Below are positions 25,760 through 33,943 of a stretch of 64,000 nucleotides of DNA, piece by piece. The notes beneath the pieces are model-generated. The model was not told where the DNA came from. It searched no databases and saw only the letters and a list, made by a program, of their open reading frames with translations. How positions within the stretch are numbered: position 1 is the stretch's first letter; every line of letters begins with the position of its first letter. Origin of the DNA: Myxococcota bacterium. GTDB lineage: Bacteria > Myxococcota_A > Polyangia > Polyangiales > Houyiibacteriaceae. The position numbers and the translations under genes were made by a program. The stretch spans positions 51,306 through 115,305 of the forward strand of contig JANQQS010000009.1 of the NCBI GenBank assembly GCA_028284955.1. The letters are read 5' to 3'.

Positions 25760-26676
25760 CCGAAGTGGTGAATGTGCAGTGTCTCAAAAAGACGTTTCAC
25801 ATCGGCTTTTTTCGCAAGCGCGTGGAGGCGGTCCGGGGCGTTGATTTTCAGGTTCGCGAAGGGGAAATCTTCGGACTGCTGGGCCCCAATGGCGCCGGGA
25901 AAACCACCACCATCAAGATGATCTTGCGGCTGATTTACCCGAGCTCGGGAAGCGTTCGGATTTTTGGCGTGGGCCCCGAAAACCGAAAGTCGATGCATCG
26001 CGTCGGCTACATGCCCGAAAACCCCTACGTCTATCAGTACCTTACTCCGATTGAGTTTTTGGATCTTTGCGGCCGCCTGATGGGCATGTCGAGACAACGC
26101 AGGCGCAGCCGTGTCGACGAAATGATTTCGCGGGTCGGGCTTTCGCATGCCGCGGATCGACCCATCGGCAAGTTCTCCAAAGGCATGATGCAGCGCGTGG
26201 GGCTCGCGCAGGCGTTGCTTCACGATCCTGAGCTGCTGGTGCTCGACGAGCCCATGAGCGGCCTCGACCCGATCGGACGCAAAGAAATCCGCGATGTACT
26301 TTTGGAACAGCGGCGCGCGGGCAAGACGTTGATGTTTACCAGCCACATCCTGAGCGACGTAGAAATGCTCTGCGACCGGGTGGTGATTCTCAATCGAGGC
26401 AAAGTGACGGCCGAAGGGCATATGCGCGACCTGCTCAAATCGGAAGCGCGGCAAACAGAAATTGAGCTCGCCCACGTTACCCCCGAGCTACGCGATGAAC
26501 TGATGCAGCTGGGGGCCACCGTCACCCACGAAGAGCCCAAGTTCGTAGTGCACATCGAAGGCGACGAAGGGGTCGAACAAGCGCTGCAGGCTGCGCTCGG
26601 ACGCGGCGCCCAGGTCGTCGGGGTCACGCCGCATCGCGAAACGCTGGAAGATCTCTTCGTGCGCCAGGCGGTTTGA
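25756..26676 (+). CDS. ABC transporter ATPase (CcmA/NatA/GldA-like)
   Basis: 306 residues. Walker A GPNGAGKT at 43-50, signature FSKGMMQRV, Walker B LLVLDEPMSGLD and a switch His in TSHILSDVE. The C-terminal extension after about 225 (ELAHVTPELRDELMQLG onward) is the ferredoxin-like regulatory tail typical of exporter ATPases of the DrrA/NatA type. Its start overlaps the aminotransferase stop (ATGA, 25756-25759). No permease is encoded next to it: the next gene is a rhodanese after 139 bp, so the membrane partner must be elsewhere. Confidence 0.92.
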   Translation: MTEVVNVQCLKKTFHIGFFRKRVEAVRGVDFQVREGEIFGLLGPNGAGKTTTIKMILRLIYPSSGSVRIFGVGPENRKSMHRVGYMPENPYVYQYLTPIEFLDLCGRLMGMSRQRRRSRVDEMISRVGLSHAADRPIGKFSKGMMQRVGLAQALLHDPELLVLDEPMSGLDPIGRKEIRDVLLEQRRAGKTLMFTSHILSDVEMLCDRVVILNRGKVTAEGHMRDLLKSEARQTEIELAHVTPELRDELMQLGATVTHEEPKFVVHIEGDEGVEQALQAALGRGAQVVGVTPHRETLEDLFVRQAV

Positions 26677-26815
26677 ACAACAGGGCAGTTTGAATCGTGT
26701 ACAGACGAGCCCAGGCACCACGCTTGAAATCGCATGACGCGTTCGGGCGATTGCGCTAATTCTTCCGGGCCATTCCGTGACGAGAGTCGTCGCGGAAGCA
26801 GCGGGAGGTTTCTTC

Positions 26816-27232
26816 ATGACGGTCACGCGCGTGTCCCCTCAAGACGCTCAAGCCTTGCTCGATGAAGGCTATATCTACCTCGACGTTCGTTCGGTTCCCG
26901 AGTTCGAAGAAGGCCACGCCACGGGCGCCTACAATATTCCCCTGATGCATCGCGGCCCGGGCGGCATGGCGCCGAACCCAGATTTTCTAAGCCAAGTGCA
27001 AAAAGCGTTTCCCCCGAGCACCAAAATGGTCATCGGCTGTCGCTCCGGGGGCCGCTCGCTGCGCGCTGCGCAAATGCTCGTCTCGACCGGCTACGAACAT
27101 GTCGTCGACCAGCGCGCCGGATTCATCGGCGGCACCGGCCCCGATGGGCAGCCCGAGCCGGGCTGGAAACCCGCCGGACTGCCTGTATCGACCGAAAGCG
27201 AACCCGAGCGCTCGTTCGAAGGGCTGAAGTAG
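26816..27232 (+). CDS. rhodanese domain protein
   Basis: 138 residues; the ATG at 26816 follows GGGAGG by 7 nt, so the longer frame from 26777 is rejected. One rhodanese domain with YLDVRSVPEFEEGHATGAYNIP, and active-site Cys75 in IGCRSGGRS, the loop that carries persulfide sulfur. GYEHVVDQRAGFIGG follows the fold. The last 25 residues are a Pro/Glu-rich tail. Likely a cytoplasmic single-domain sulfurtransferase; acceptor unknown. It may be read with the ABC ATPase upstream, 139 bp away. Confidence 0.92.
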   Translation: MTVTRVSPQDAQALLDEGYIYLDVRSVPEFEEGHATGAYNIPLMHRGPGGMAPNPDFLSQVQKAFPPSTKMVIGCRSGGRSLRAAQMLVSTGYEHVVDQRAGFIGGTGPDGQPEPGWKPAGLPVSTESEPERSFEGLK

Positions 27233-27292
27233 TCCCCGCCGTGCCAGTGTGTTCCGCGCGGGGAGTCGTTCCGAGCTCGCTCTCGAGGGCGA

Positions 27293-27988
27293 TCATATTT
27301 CGTGACCCGGCGATACACAATGGTGTGCCGACCAGCCCAGGACCGTCCCGTTGGGCACGTTGGGTACGCTCACGCTTGTGTACTTCTCTGGAAGGTAGTG
27401 AATCTGAAGGCAGTGCTCGTTTGTTTCCGAGTACTCTCCCCTCGAGTTAAGAAGAATCGGCGTCGGGCTGATACTCCTCGCTGCGGGGTTGGTGTTCACC
27501 GGGCCGAAATAGCTCGCCGCTGGTTCCCGCAACTTTCTCTCGTTGGTCGCCACGTGTTCGCCTACGAGCTCCAGCGCGCGCGCAAACGTCATTTCGAAAT
27601 GGAACTCTTCCGGAGGGGTGCGAAATGTTGTCGCAGTCACATCGGGAAAGCGTTTGACCTCGCCCCACGTGAGCCGGTTGTCAGTAGGATGGTTGTGGTT
27701 GATGTCTGGTTTACCTTCCACCCACTTGCCTTCGACCTTCTGAAAGGTGCGACCAAAGCTGCTTCGGTGATCAATCTCCGTCGTGCCGGCTTGTACGGTA
27801 TTGATCAGGCCTTGATACGCTACGAAATACATGATGTCGGTGCTGAGAACCGCGCCGATATCCCGGATCACGGAGGTCGCTTTGGCGACGTTTGCTTCCG
27901 ATTGATCTTCGGTTGTGGCGGAACAACCCATGCTCATGAGGGGAGCCAGCAAGAACCACGCGTATTCTGCGTTTTTCCATCTCTTCAT
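27293..27988 (-). CDS. predicted lipoprotein, function unknown
   Basis: 231 residues from ATG 27988, preceded by AAGGAAACACA. The signal ends in LMSMGC (Cys22). The mature part shows DIGAVLSTDIMYFVAYQGL, several aromatic and His residues (DINHNHPTDNRLTWGEVKRFPDV) and a Cys near each end of the C-terminal segment (HCLQIHYLP, HHCVSPGHEI). No family is recognised. An opposite-strand frame of 344 codons covers the same DNA but has no signal, ribosome binding site or domain, and is taken as a shadow. A long gap separates this gene from a divergent lipoprotein gene. Confidence 0.72.
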   Translation of the reverse strand: MKRWKNAEYAWFLLAPLMSMGCSATTEDQSEANVAKATSVIRDIGAVLSTDIMYFVAYQGLINTVQAGTTEIDHRSSFGRTFQKVEGKWVEGKPDINHNHPTDNRLTWGEVKRFPDVTATTFRTPPEEFHFEMTFARALELVGEHVATNERKLREPAASYFGPVNTNPAARSISPTPILLNSRGEYSETNEHCLQIHYLPEKYTSVSVPNVPNGTVLGWSAHHCVSPGHEI

Positions 27989-28537
27989 TGTGTTTCCTTT
28001 CGACGCATCCATCGCGAACCACGGATGCACAGCGCTGAGGATATCGGCCACGCCGAAGCAAGATACGAGCCACCGAAAGCGGCGGTTCGCGTGGCTCGTT
28101 CCACCCACCCCTCGAATCTCGCCGGGAACAGTTTTGTGCAAGGTAGCGGCAGCTCGATCCGCCTGAGCGAAGCGATTCTTACGGTAGGGGTGAAGATTGG
28201 TGAACTGAGTTCATCAATCGAGGGGGTCTCGGAAGACCCCCTGAATAGATACGGGCGAAGGCGGTCTCGAGACACCACTTCCAGGCATGTTGAGAAGGTG
28301 TTTCCGCCGAATGGGCGGGTTCGTGAGCGTGCCTGATTGGCATCGTGGGGATTGGTTTCGCTGTGTTGCCGCGCTCGCGGACCTATATTCGGCGTTCCAC
28401 CGTCGCGGCGCTGCCGTACTTGGGGGGTACTGGGGGCCGTGAGCAGACAGTTGGCCCGTTCCATGCACTGCGGCTCCCCAACCCATCGATCGATCCGCCG
28501 ATATCGGCCGCAAGCCTATGGATGCAGAGAAGTACCT
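27989..28537. other. 550-bp divergent intergenic region with one strong hairpin
   Basis: Between two divergently transcribed lipoprotein genes. It holds a perfect hairpin at 28221-28242 and short open frames on both strands that lack ribosome binding sites and recognisable products. Promoters for both lipoproteins should lie here but no clear hexamer pair stands out. The frame that runs into the plus-strand lipoprotein from 28337 is treated as non-coding upstream of its signal peptide. Confidence 0.4.
28221..28242. terminator. 9-bp perfect GC-rich hairpin
   Basis: AGGGGGTCT (28221-28229) pairs perfectly with AGACCCCCT (28234-28242) around a CGGA loop. It is not followed by a T run and lies upstream of, not after, known genes. 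It could be a regulatory RNA structure, a protein-binding palindrome or a terminator for an upstream transcript; only the structure itself is certain. Confidence 0.4.
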
Positions 28538-29419
28538 ATGCTGAACACGAAGAAATCCCGCCACAATCATCGCCGACATCAGGAACGATCGCGCATCGCG
28601 TGTTCCCTCGCCCGAGCTTCGCTCGTGAGCGCCGGAGTGCTCTTCGTGGGAGCGTGTGCGTCCGAGGTGTCGGGCGAGCCTGCCGACGTCGAAAAGCAAG
28701 CGAGCGAGCAGCTCCTCTCGGTGATCGACTGCTCGCTCAAGTTCACCACGGATGGAGACATCACGCCCGATTCCACTGAGACCTACTCTTTCGGCGGAGT
28801 GTTTCGAACGAACAACAAAAACGATACGTACGTACTCGCTGGACACGGAACGGTCGATGCTGCCCGCCTCCCCGACAACCCCTCGAGCGGCACGATCGAC
28901 GTCCCGCCGGTCTATCAAGCGCTCGTTGCCCATGACGAAGGAAAACAGTTTCGCGAACGGGATCCATTCATCCCGAGCAGCATGGATGCGCAGTTCGAGC
29001 TGCTCGCGCAGGCGATCAAATTCGGCAACAGTTACGTAACTAAGTTTTCAGGCGCCGCATTTCCCGACATGGGCTTTTGGGTCATGCCAGACGACATCAA
29101 GGCGCTGACAGGAGCGCACCCGGCGGCGTCGACGCAGGACTTTCGCCACATGAACGGAACCGAAAACAGAGCGCGGGAGGGCCTCTACCTCGACAACAAG
29201 AGTCTAGAAAAGGGCGTGGTGCTGGCGAATATTGCCGGCCGCAAGATTCGAGGCGAGCTTACATGCGAGTTCAACACAGACGCATCGCTGAACCGGTACG
29301 AGTACATTCAGCAGCAGATCGATGCGTGCCGCAGCGACTCGGCCTGCGTGGACGTGACGCAGAGCTCCCCGAACCCTTCGAGCCCCTCGAGCCCAGTGCC
29401 AAGCGCGACTGAAATCTGA
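28538..29419 (+). CDS. predicted lipoprotein, function unknown
   Basis: 293 residues from ATG 28538 (GAGAAG upstream). The N-terminus is long and basic (RHNHRRHQERSR) before a hydrophobic stretch ending in FVGAC (Cys40), a plausible lipobox. The mature part contains TYSFGGVFRTNNKNDTYVLAG and GFWVMPDDIKALTG, and two Cys pairs near the end, followed by a Ser/Pro-rich tail (SSPNPSSPSSPVPS). No domain recognised. Paired head to head with another lipoprotein gene across a 550-bp gap, perhaps sharing regulation. Confidence 0.72.
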   Translation: MLNTKKSRHNHRRHQERSRIACSLARASLVSAGVLFVGACASEVSGEPADVEKQASEQLLSVIDCSLKFTTDGDITPDSTETYSFGGVFRTNNKNDTYVLAGHGTVDAARLPDNPSSGTIDVPPVYQALVAHDEGKQFRERDPFIPSSMDAQFELLAQAIKFGNSYVTKFSGAAFPDMGFWVMPDDIKALTGAHPAASTQDFRHMNGTENRAREGLYLDNKSLEKGVVLANIAGRKIRGELTCEFNTDASLNRYEYIQQQIDACRSDSACVDVTQSSPNPSSPSSPVPSATEI

Positions 29420-29560
29420 TCTTCGAGATCGTTCTGATTCTCTCACCAGCCCTCACTACAGAAGATTGACGAGGCATATTCATGCTTTTACGGTGAGGAC
29501 CACGGTTATTTCGGACAACGAGCTGTTTGTCGAAGCAAAGAAGCGCGCCCTGGAAACCGT

Positions 29561-31000
29561 CTACCTAGACACCCTAGCGTGAACGTCGCAGCGAATGCGT
29601 TGCAGGCGAACGCTTTCGGGATCGGTAAACGCCAGGGCGAGCGTTTGATGGTTTCCCGCGAGCGAGGGAAAGCGGGCGATGCCTCGGGTTCCTCGTATGG
29701 AGAGAGAAGGGCTGAGGCGGACGGTTTCTGGTTCGCCGGGAGATGATTGCTGGGTCGCCGCGATGATGTGAATCTCCCGCGGAGCACTTGGGGGCCGGCC
29801 TTGGGGAACCTCGGCGGCGAACACTGCGCCCGCTCCGTGAGGGATGGCGGCCACGCGAAGGAGGCCGTATCCAACTCCGGGTACGAGCAAGGTAGGCGCG
29901 TCCATCGTATCCGCGAAGACGAGGCCTACGGTGCTCGACGCGGCGTGCCCGATGCCTGGATAGGCCACGACGAGTCGACCCGCGATCGGGGCCAGCGCGA
30001 TTTGGGCGGGGTCGGCCACGTTGCTGATTGGGCGCATGACTTGGGGTGTCCGCGGAGCTCTGGATGGTTCGGAAAACGACGGACCGGTGAATGACAACCG
30101 AAGCAGCGCGGAAATGCCGACTCGGGCGTCCAAGAAATAGAGCTCTGGATACTTTTTTCCTCGACGGAGAAAAACGGGGGCGGCCCCGCTCATTTTGGAT
30201 GTGGTGACGTTGAACGCTTTCGTCACTTTGCCTTCGCGAGAGAGAAGTGCGACGCGGAGGCCTAGCGAACCGCGAGACCCGTCGGTCCAGGCGAGCGCAC
30301 GATCGTCGCCGATGCGATACTGGGCGGGCGCGTATCGAGCGTCGATTCCTTGTGCAATCGCGGTGGTGCGAGGCCGCTGCTCTGTTTTCTTGAGGGATAC
30401 TTCAGACCATCGCAAGACACCTCGCCCATCGACGAACGCGATCGATGCGCGTTTGCGGTGCACGAAGACGCTTGGCGGGACGAATCGCGGGCGGGAAGAG
30501 GCCGGCCGGATATCGAAGGTGGCGATCGTGCGCACGCCTCCACTGTTCGCAATCGAGACCAAGAAGGCTCTTTCCGATTTGCGGCCGCGTTCATAACCCG
30601 TCACCAGCCAGCCTCGAGGCCCGAGCGCAATGGCTGCGGGGCCGGGGTGAGGCCACGCGACGAGAGATTCTCCGTGCAGCGTGCAGGCGCCGCGCGTGCT
30701 TGTTTCGGGCTGATCCGATGCGGGTTTCGTTTCTGCGGCTATGGCGCGGTCTGTGGGGGCAGGTTTGGAATTCGCCGATGCCGGGTCAGGGATTGCCTGA
30801 GGTGTTTCGCGGTGCTCGTCGGGATCCTGCTTGTCGGGACCGTGCTCGTCGGGCAGTTGTTTGTCAGGACCGCGCTCGTTCGTAGGATGCTCCTTGGAGA
30901 GCTCTGTCGGGATAGTTTCTGTGTCTGCACTTTGCGCACAAAAGCTACATTCTGAGCATGAAAGCATCAAAAACAGCAGGAATACGATTGCCGGGTTCAC
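29561..31000 (-). CDS. lipoprotein with Asp/Pro linker and beta-rich domain, function unknown
   Basis: 479 residues. The GTG at 31000 is chosen because it overlaps the DinG-like stop as GTGA (30997-31000); an in-frame TTG lies at 31012. The signal is short and ends in LMLSC (Cys15). Residues about 25-100 are a low-complexity linker with repeated Asp, Pro, Glu, His and Lys (ERGPDKQLPDEHGPDKQDPD). The rest, about 105-479, is strand-rich with repeated hydrophobic turns (GWLVTGYERG, RASIAFVDGRGVLRWS, RALAWTDGSRGSLGL), the rhythm of a beta-propeller. Function unknown; the coupling to a helicase gene looks accidental. Confidence 0.78.
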   Translation of the reverse strand: MNPAIVFLLFLMLSCSECSFCAQSADTETIPTELSKEHPTNERGPDKQLPDEHGPDKQDPDEHRETPQAIPDPASANSKPAPTDRAIAAETKPASDQPETSTRGACTLHGESLVAWPHPGPAAIALGPRGWLVTGYERGRKSERAFLVSIANSGGVRTIATFDIRPASSRPRFVPPSVFVHRKRASIAFVDGRGVLRWSEVSLKKTEQRPRTTAIAQGIDARYAPAQYRIGDDRALAWTDGSRGSLGLRVALLSREGKVTKAFNVTTSKMSGAAPVFLRRGKKYPELYFLDARVGISALLRLSFTGPSFSEPSRAPRTPQVMRPISNVADPAQIALAPIAGRLVVAYPGIGHAASSTVGLVFADTMDAPTLLVPGVGYGLLRVAAIPHGAGAVFAAEVPQGRPPSAPREIHIIAATQQSSPGEPETVRLSPSLSIRGTRGIARFPSLAGNHQTLALAFTDPESVRLQRIRCDVHARVSR

Positions 31001-32991
31001 ACTGAATTCCAAAACGCAGCAGCCTCTTCGAGCGTGGAGCAGCGGCGAGCGTCGGGTAAGCTTCGCAAAAAGACGGCCCCGTAGCCGCGCTTGATGATGC
31101 GCGAATCGAGAATCGCGACGATGCCTCGGTCGCGGCGCGAGCGAATCAGGCGACCAAATCCTTGCTTCAGGGTGAGGGCTGCGGATGGCAGCAGATAAGT
31201 CTTGAACGGGCTTTCGCCTTGGCGTTCGAGGTGTGCGCAGCGAGCGGCGGTGAGCGGATCGCTCGGCGCTTCGAAGGGAAGCTTATCGATGATCACGAGC
31301 CTTAGCGCGTCACCTGGCACGTCGACGCCCTCCCAGAAGCTCGCGGTACCAAACAGCACCGAGCGGGGGTCGTTGCGAAACCGCTCCAGCAACACGCGGT
31401 TTGGCGCATCGCCTTGCTTGAGCAACGAATCGCCGAGTTGGGCGTGGCAACGTTTTGCCAGCGCGTTCTTACTGCGAATCGATGTACAGAGGACCCATGC
31501 GCCTCCGCCCGTCAGCTCGACCAGCGCGCGCACCTGTTCGGCCGCCGCATCGACAAAGTCAGCCGCGCGAGGGTCTGGCATCGATGGAGGGAGATAGAGC
31601 GCGGCTTGTTCGGCGTAGTCAAAAGGAGAAGGAACGGTCAGTTCTTCGGTGGCGAATTCGTCGGGGGTAAACTCCTCCGCGGTATGGGCGAGCCCCAGTC
31701 GACGGCGTAGGAATGAAAAGTCCGAACCCCCGACCGACAGCGTTGCGCTGGTCAGGACCACGCTCGGTACACGAAAAAACAGCTCATCCCGCATCGTGTC
31801 CGCGACTTGAATGGGGCTTGCGCCGAGGCTTAGGCTTCGACCCCGCTGCTCGGTCCAGGCCACTTGACGAGTTGCCTCGCGGTCAACGATCGAGGCCACG
31901 TCGTCTCGAATTCGTTCTGCGCGGCGCGCAACCTGGGCGGCGGTGTCGCTTCGTTCTGCGAACGTGTCTAGGCAATGGGCGAGGTCTTCGAGCGCGGCGT
32001 CGAAATCAAACCATGCTTGCCTAGGAGAAGCGGCGCTTTGGCGTGGGCTACCCTGATCAAACACCGACGGGTCGAGCTCAAGCCGCGCATCAGCCGAACG
32101 CGGCAGCGAAGAAAAGAACGTCGCGGCGCGATGGGCCACCTGCGAAGGCGCTCGCAGCGCGTGCGACGAACGCATCAAAGCAAGCACTCGTTCGGCATCG
32201 CGGATCAAGCGGTCGATTTTGCTCGAGGTAACTTGGACGCCAAAAAACATCGTCGCGACGTCCTCGATTTGATGCGCTTCATCAAAGATCACCGCGTCGT
32301 AGTCGGGAATCACCGATGCACCGTGTGGCCCGCGCATCGCAAGGTCAGCAAAGAAGAGATGATGATTGACTACCACGATGTCCGCATCGGCGGCGGCTTG
32401 CCGCATCTTGGTGACGAAGCACGCTTCGTGAAACGTGCATCGTGGACCGATGCGGGTGTCTGACCCGCTCATCACATGCGACCAGAGCTCGGCGTTGTCT
32501 TCCAAAGGAAGCTCGGCGCGATCTCCTGAGGTCGTTCGCTGTCGCCAGGCCTTAAGGGTCGCCAGTTGCGCAGACATCAACTGGGAAGAAGCCGATTCGT
32601 TCGTAGCGATCGATTGCGCGCTAAGTTGATATTCTTCAAATCGCCTCAAGCAGAGGTAGTTTTGCAATCCTTTCATGCTCGCTACGCGGATTTCTCGATC
32701 GGTTGCTGGCTCAACATGGCGCTTGAGCAGCGGGATATCCTGCTCCATGATTTGGTCTTGCAGCGTTTTGGTTCCGGTTGAGATCACGACCTTTCGGTCG
32801 CTCAACATGGCTGGAATCAAATAGGCGAGCGTTTTGCCCGTGCCGGTGCCCGCTTCGACGAGCAGCACGCCGTCCTGCTCGAGCGTCTTCTGCACTGCGT
32901 CGGCCATCGACATTTGACCGGGACGCGGTTCGTACTCTGCCATGGTGGCAGCGAGCGGGCCCCCTTCGGCCAGATATGCGGATGCTCGCAC
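30997..32991 (-). CDS. DinG/YoaA-type XPD-family DNA helicase
   Basis: 664 residues. The GTG start at 32991 is kept because the family motif GGPLAATMAEYEPRPGQMSMA begins before the internal ATG at 32943. Walker A EAGTGTGKT is at 46-54, DEAH at 237-240, and STGTKTLQDQ plus VVNHHLFFADL fit the superfamily 2 5'-to-3' helicases with an iron-sulfur domain. Cys114, Cys185 and Cys191 line up with three of the four usual cluster ligands, but the expected C-x-G-x-x-C reads R180-I-G-P-R-C185, so one ligand Cys is replaced by Arg. C-terminal motifs include WEGVDVPGDALRLVIIDKLPF and QGFGRLIRS. Likely role in resolving DNA structures; the cluster state is uncertain. Confidence 0.92.
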   Translation of the reverse strand: MRASAYLAEGGPLAATMAEYEPRPGQMSMADAVQKTLEQDGVLLVEAGTGTGKTLAYLIPAMLSDRKVVISTGTKTLQDQIMEQDIPLLKRHVEPATDREIRVASMKGLQNYLCLRRFEEYQLSAQSIATNESASSQLMSAQLATLKAWRQRTTSGDRAELPLEDNAELWSHVMSGSDTRIGPRCTFHEACFVTKMRQAAADADIVVVNHHLFFADLAMRGPHGASVIPDYDAVIFDEAHQIEDVATMFFGVQVTSSKIDRLIRDAERVLALMRSSHALRAPSQVAHRAATFFSSLPRSADARLELDPSVFDQGSPRQSAASPRQAWFDFDAALEDLAHCLDTFAERSDTAAQVARRAERIRDDVASIVDREATRQVAWTEQRGRSLSLGASPIQVADTMRDELFFRVPSVVLTSATLSVGGSDFSFLRRRLGLAHTAEEFTPDEFATEELTVPSPFDYAEQAALYLPPSMPDPRAADFVDAAAEQVRALVELTGGGAWVLCTSIRSKNALAKRCHAQLGDSLLKQGDAPNRVLLERFRNDPRSVLFGTASFWEGVDVPGDALRLVIIDKLPFEAPSDPLTAARCAHLERQGESPFKTYLLPSAALTLKQGFGRLIRSRRDRGIVAILDSRIIKRGYGAVFLRSLPDARRCSTLEEAAAFWNSV

Positions 32992-33092
32992 GGTCGCGCG
33001 CCTAACCTAGCAGAAGTCTCGCGCCAAAGACGCCCGGCTTCCACCCACGTTGCGACGTTGACGCAGCGGCTGCGCGTATCTAGGTTTCCACG

Positions 33093-33812
33093 GTGATTCC
33101 GCTCAGGGATATGAATCCCACGGTTCGGCGCCCGATCATCACTTGGCTGCTGATTGCGACCAATGTCGCGGTGTTCGTCTACGAATTCTTATTGGGTCCG
33201 CAGGGTATGCAAGATCTCGTGCAGCGTTTTGGGATGATTCCCGGCGTGCTTACGGGGGGAGATCTTACCGTGCCGCGCTCGGCGGGTGGAGGTTTGGGCG
33301 CGCTCATCACCCCCTTTTCCTCGATGTTTTTGCACGGAAGCTGGATGCATCTGATCGGCAACATGTGGTTTTTGCATGTCTTCGGAGACAATATCGAAGA
33401 CGCGCTCGGCCAAGTGCGGTTTGTGCTCTTTTATCTGGTCTGCGGATTCATGGCGGCGGCGGGACAAGCGGCGATCGACCCGTCGAGCATGACTCCGATG
33501 GTCGGCGCATCGGGCGCGATCTCGGGCGTGCTGGCGGGCTATGTGTTGCTTTATCCGCGCGCCCGAGTGGTCACCCTGGTGCCGATTTTTATTTTCATTC
33601 AATTTGTCGAGCTGCCGGCGTTTTTGTTTATCTTCGTCTGGTTCGGGATTCAGCTGTTCATGGGTGCGACGTCGCTGGGGGCGGATAGTGGCGTGGCGTG
33701 GTTTGCCCACATCGGTGGTTTTGTGGCGGGTCTCTTGGTGGTTCGGTGGCTTGTGCCCCGCCAGCAGATGCGTCGTGCGGCAGCGCATCGCTTTGAAGAA
33801 CGCTGGGACTGA
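33093..33812 (+). CDS. rhomboid-family intramembrane serine protease
   Basis: 239 residues starting at GTG 33093, with the usual N-terminal IPLRDMNPT. Six or more membrane segments. The conserved loop motif HLIGNMWFL contains His86 and Asn90, the nucleophile is Ser140 in GASGAISG, and the partner is His206 in WFAHIGGF, so the catalytic dyad is intact. It cleaves transmembrane substrates within the inner membrane; the substrate is not predictable. It converges on the PilZ-PEGA gene, with 18-bp tandem repeats in the gap. Confidence 0.94.
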   Translation: MIPLRDMNPTVRRPIITWLLIATNVAVFVYEFLLGPQGMQDLVQRFGMIPGVLTGGDLTVPRSAGGGLGALITPFSSMFLHGSWMHLIGNMWFLHVFGDNIEDALGQVRFVLFYLVCGFMAAAGQAAIDPSSMTPMVGASGAISGVLAGYVLLYPRARVVTLVPIFIFIQFVELPAFLFIFVWFGIQLFMGATSLGADSGVAWFAHIGGFVAGLLVVRWLVPRQQMRRAAAHRFEERWD

Positions 33813-33855
33813 GCACGAGAACGAACTGGGACTAAGAACAACCCTGTGCGGCTTC

Positions 33856-33943
33856 AGGGGGCAGCATCGTATTAGGGGGCAGCATTGCTTTAGGGGGAAG
33901 CATTGCTTTAGGGGGAAGCATTGCTTTAGGGGGCAGCATTGTC
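33856..33943. repeat. 18-bp tandem repeat, five units
   Basis: Units beginning AGGGGG(C/A)AGCATTGCTTT start at 33856, 33874, 33892, 33910 and 33928; the inner ones are almost identical. The array occupies the gap between the convergent rhomboid and PilZ-PEGA genes, and its last unit contains the stop codon (33926-33928) of the PilZ-PEGA gene. The minus strand could read the repeat as MLPPKA in another frame. The array may vary in copy number and may alter the C-terminus or 3' end of the neighbour. Confidence 0.85.

Noticed and set aside
27302..28336. Plus-strand open frame of 344 codons over a lipoprotein gene
   Set aside because: The minus-strand lipoprotein has a ribosome binding site and lipobox; the plus frame has neither and shows no domain.
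33856..33943. Possible CRISPR-like array
   Set aside because: The 18-bp units are directly adjacent with no unique spacers, so this is a simple tandem repeat. No cas gene is present.
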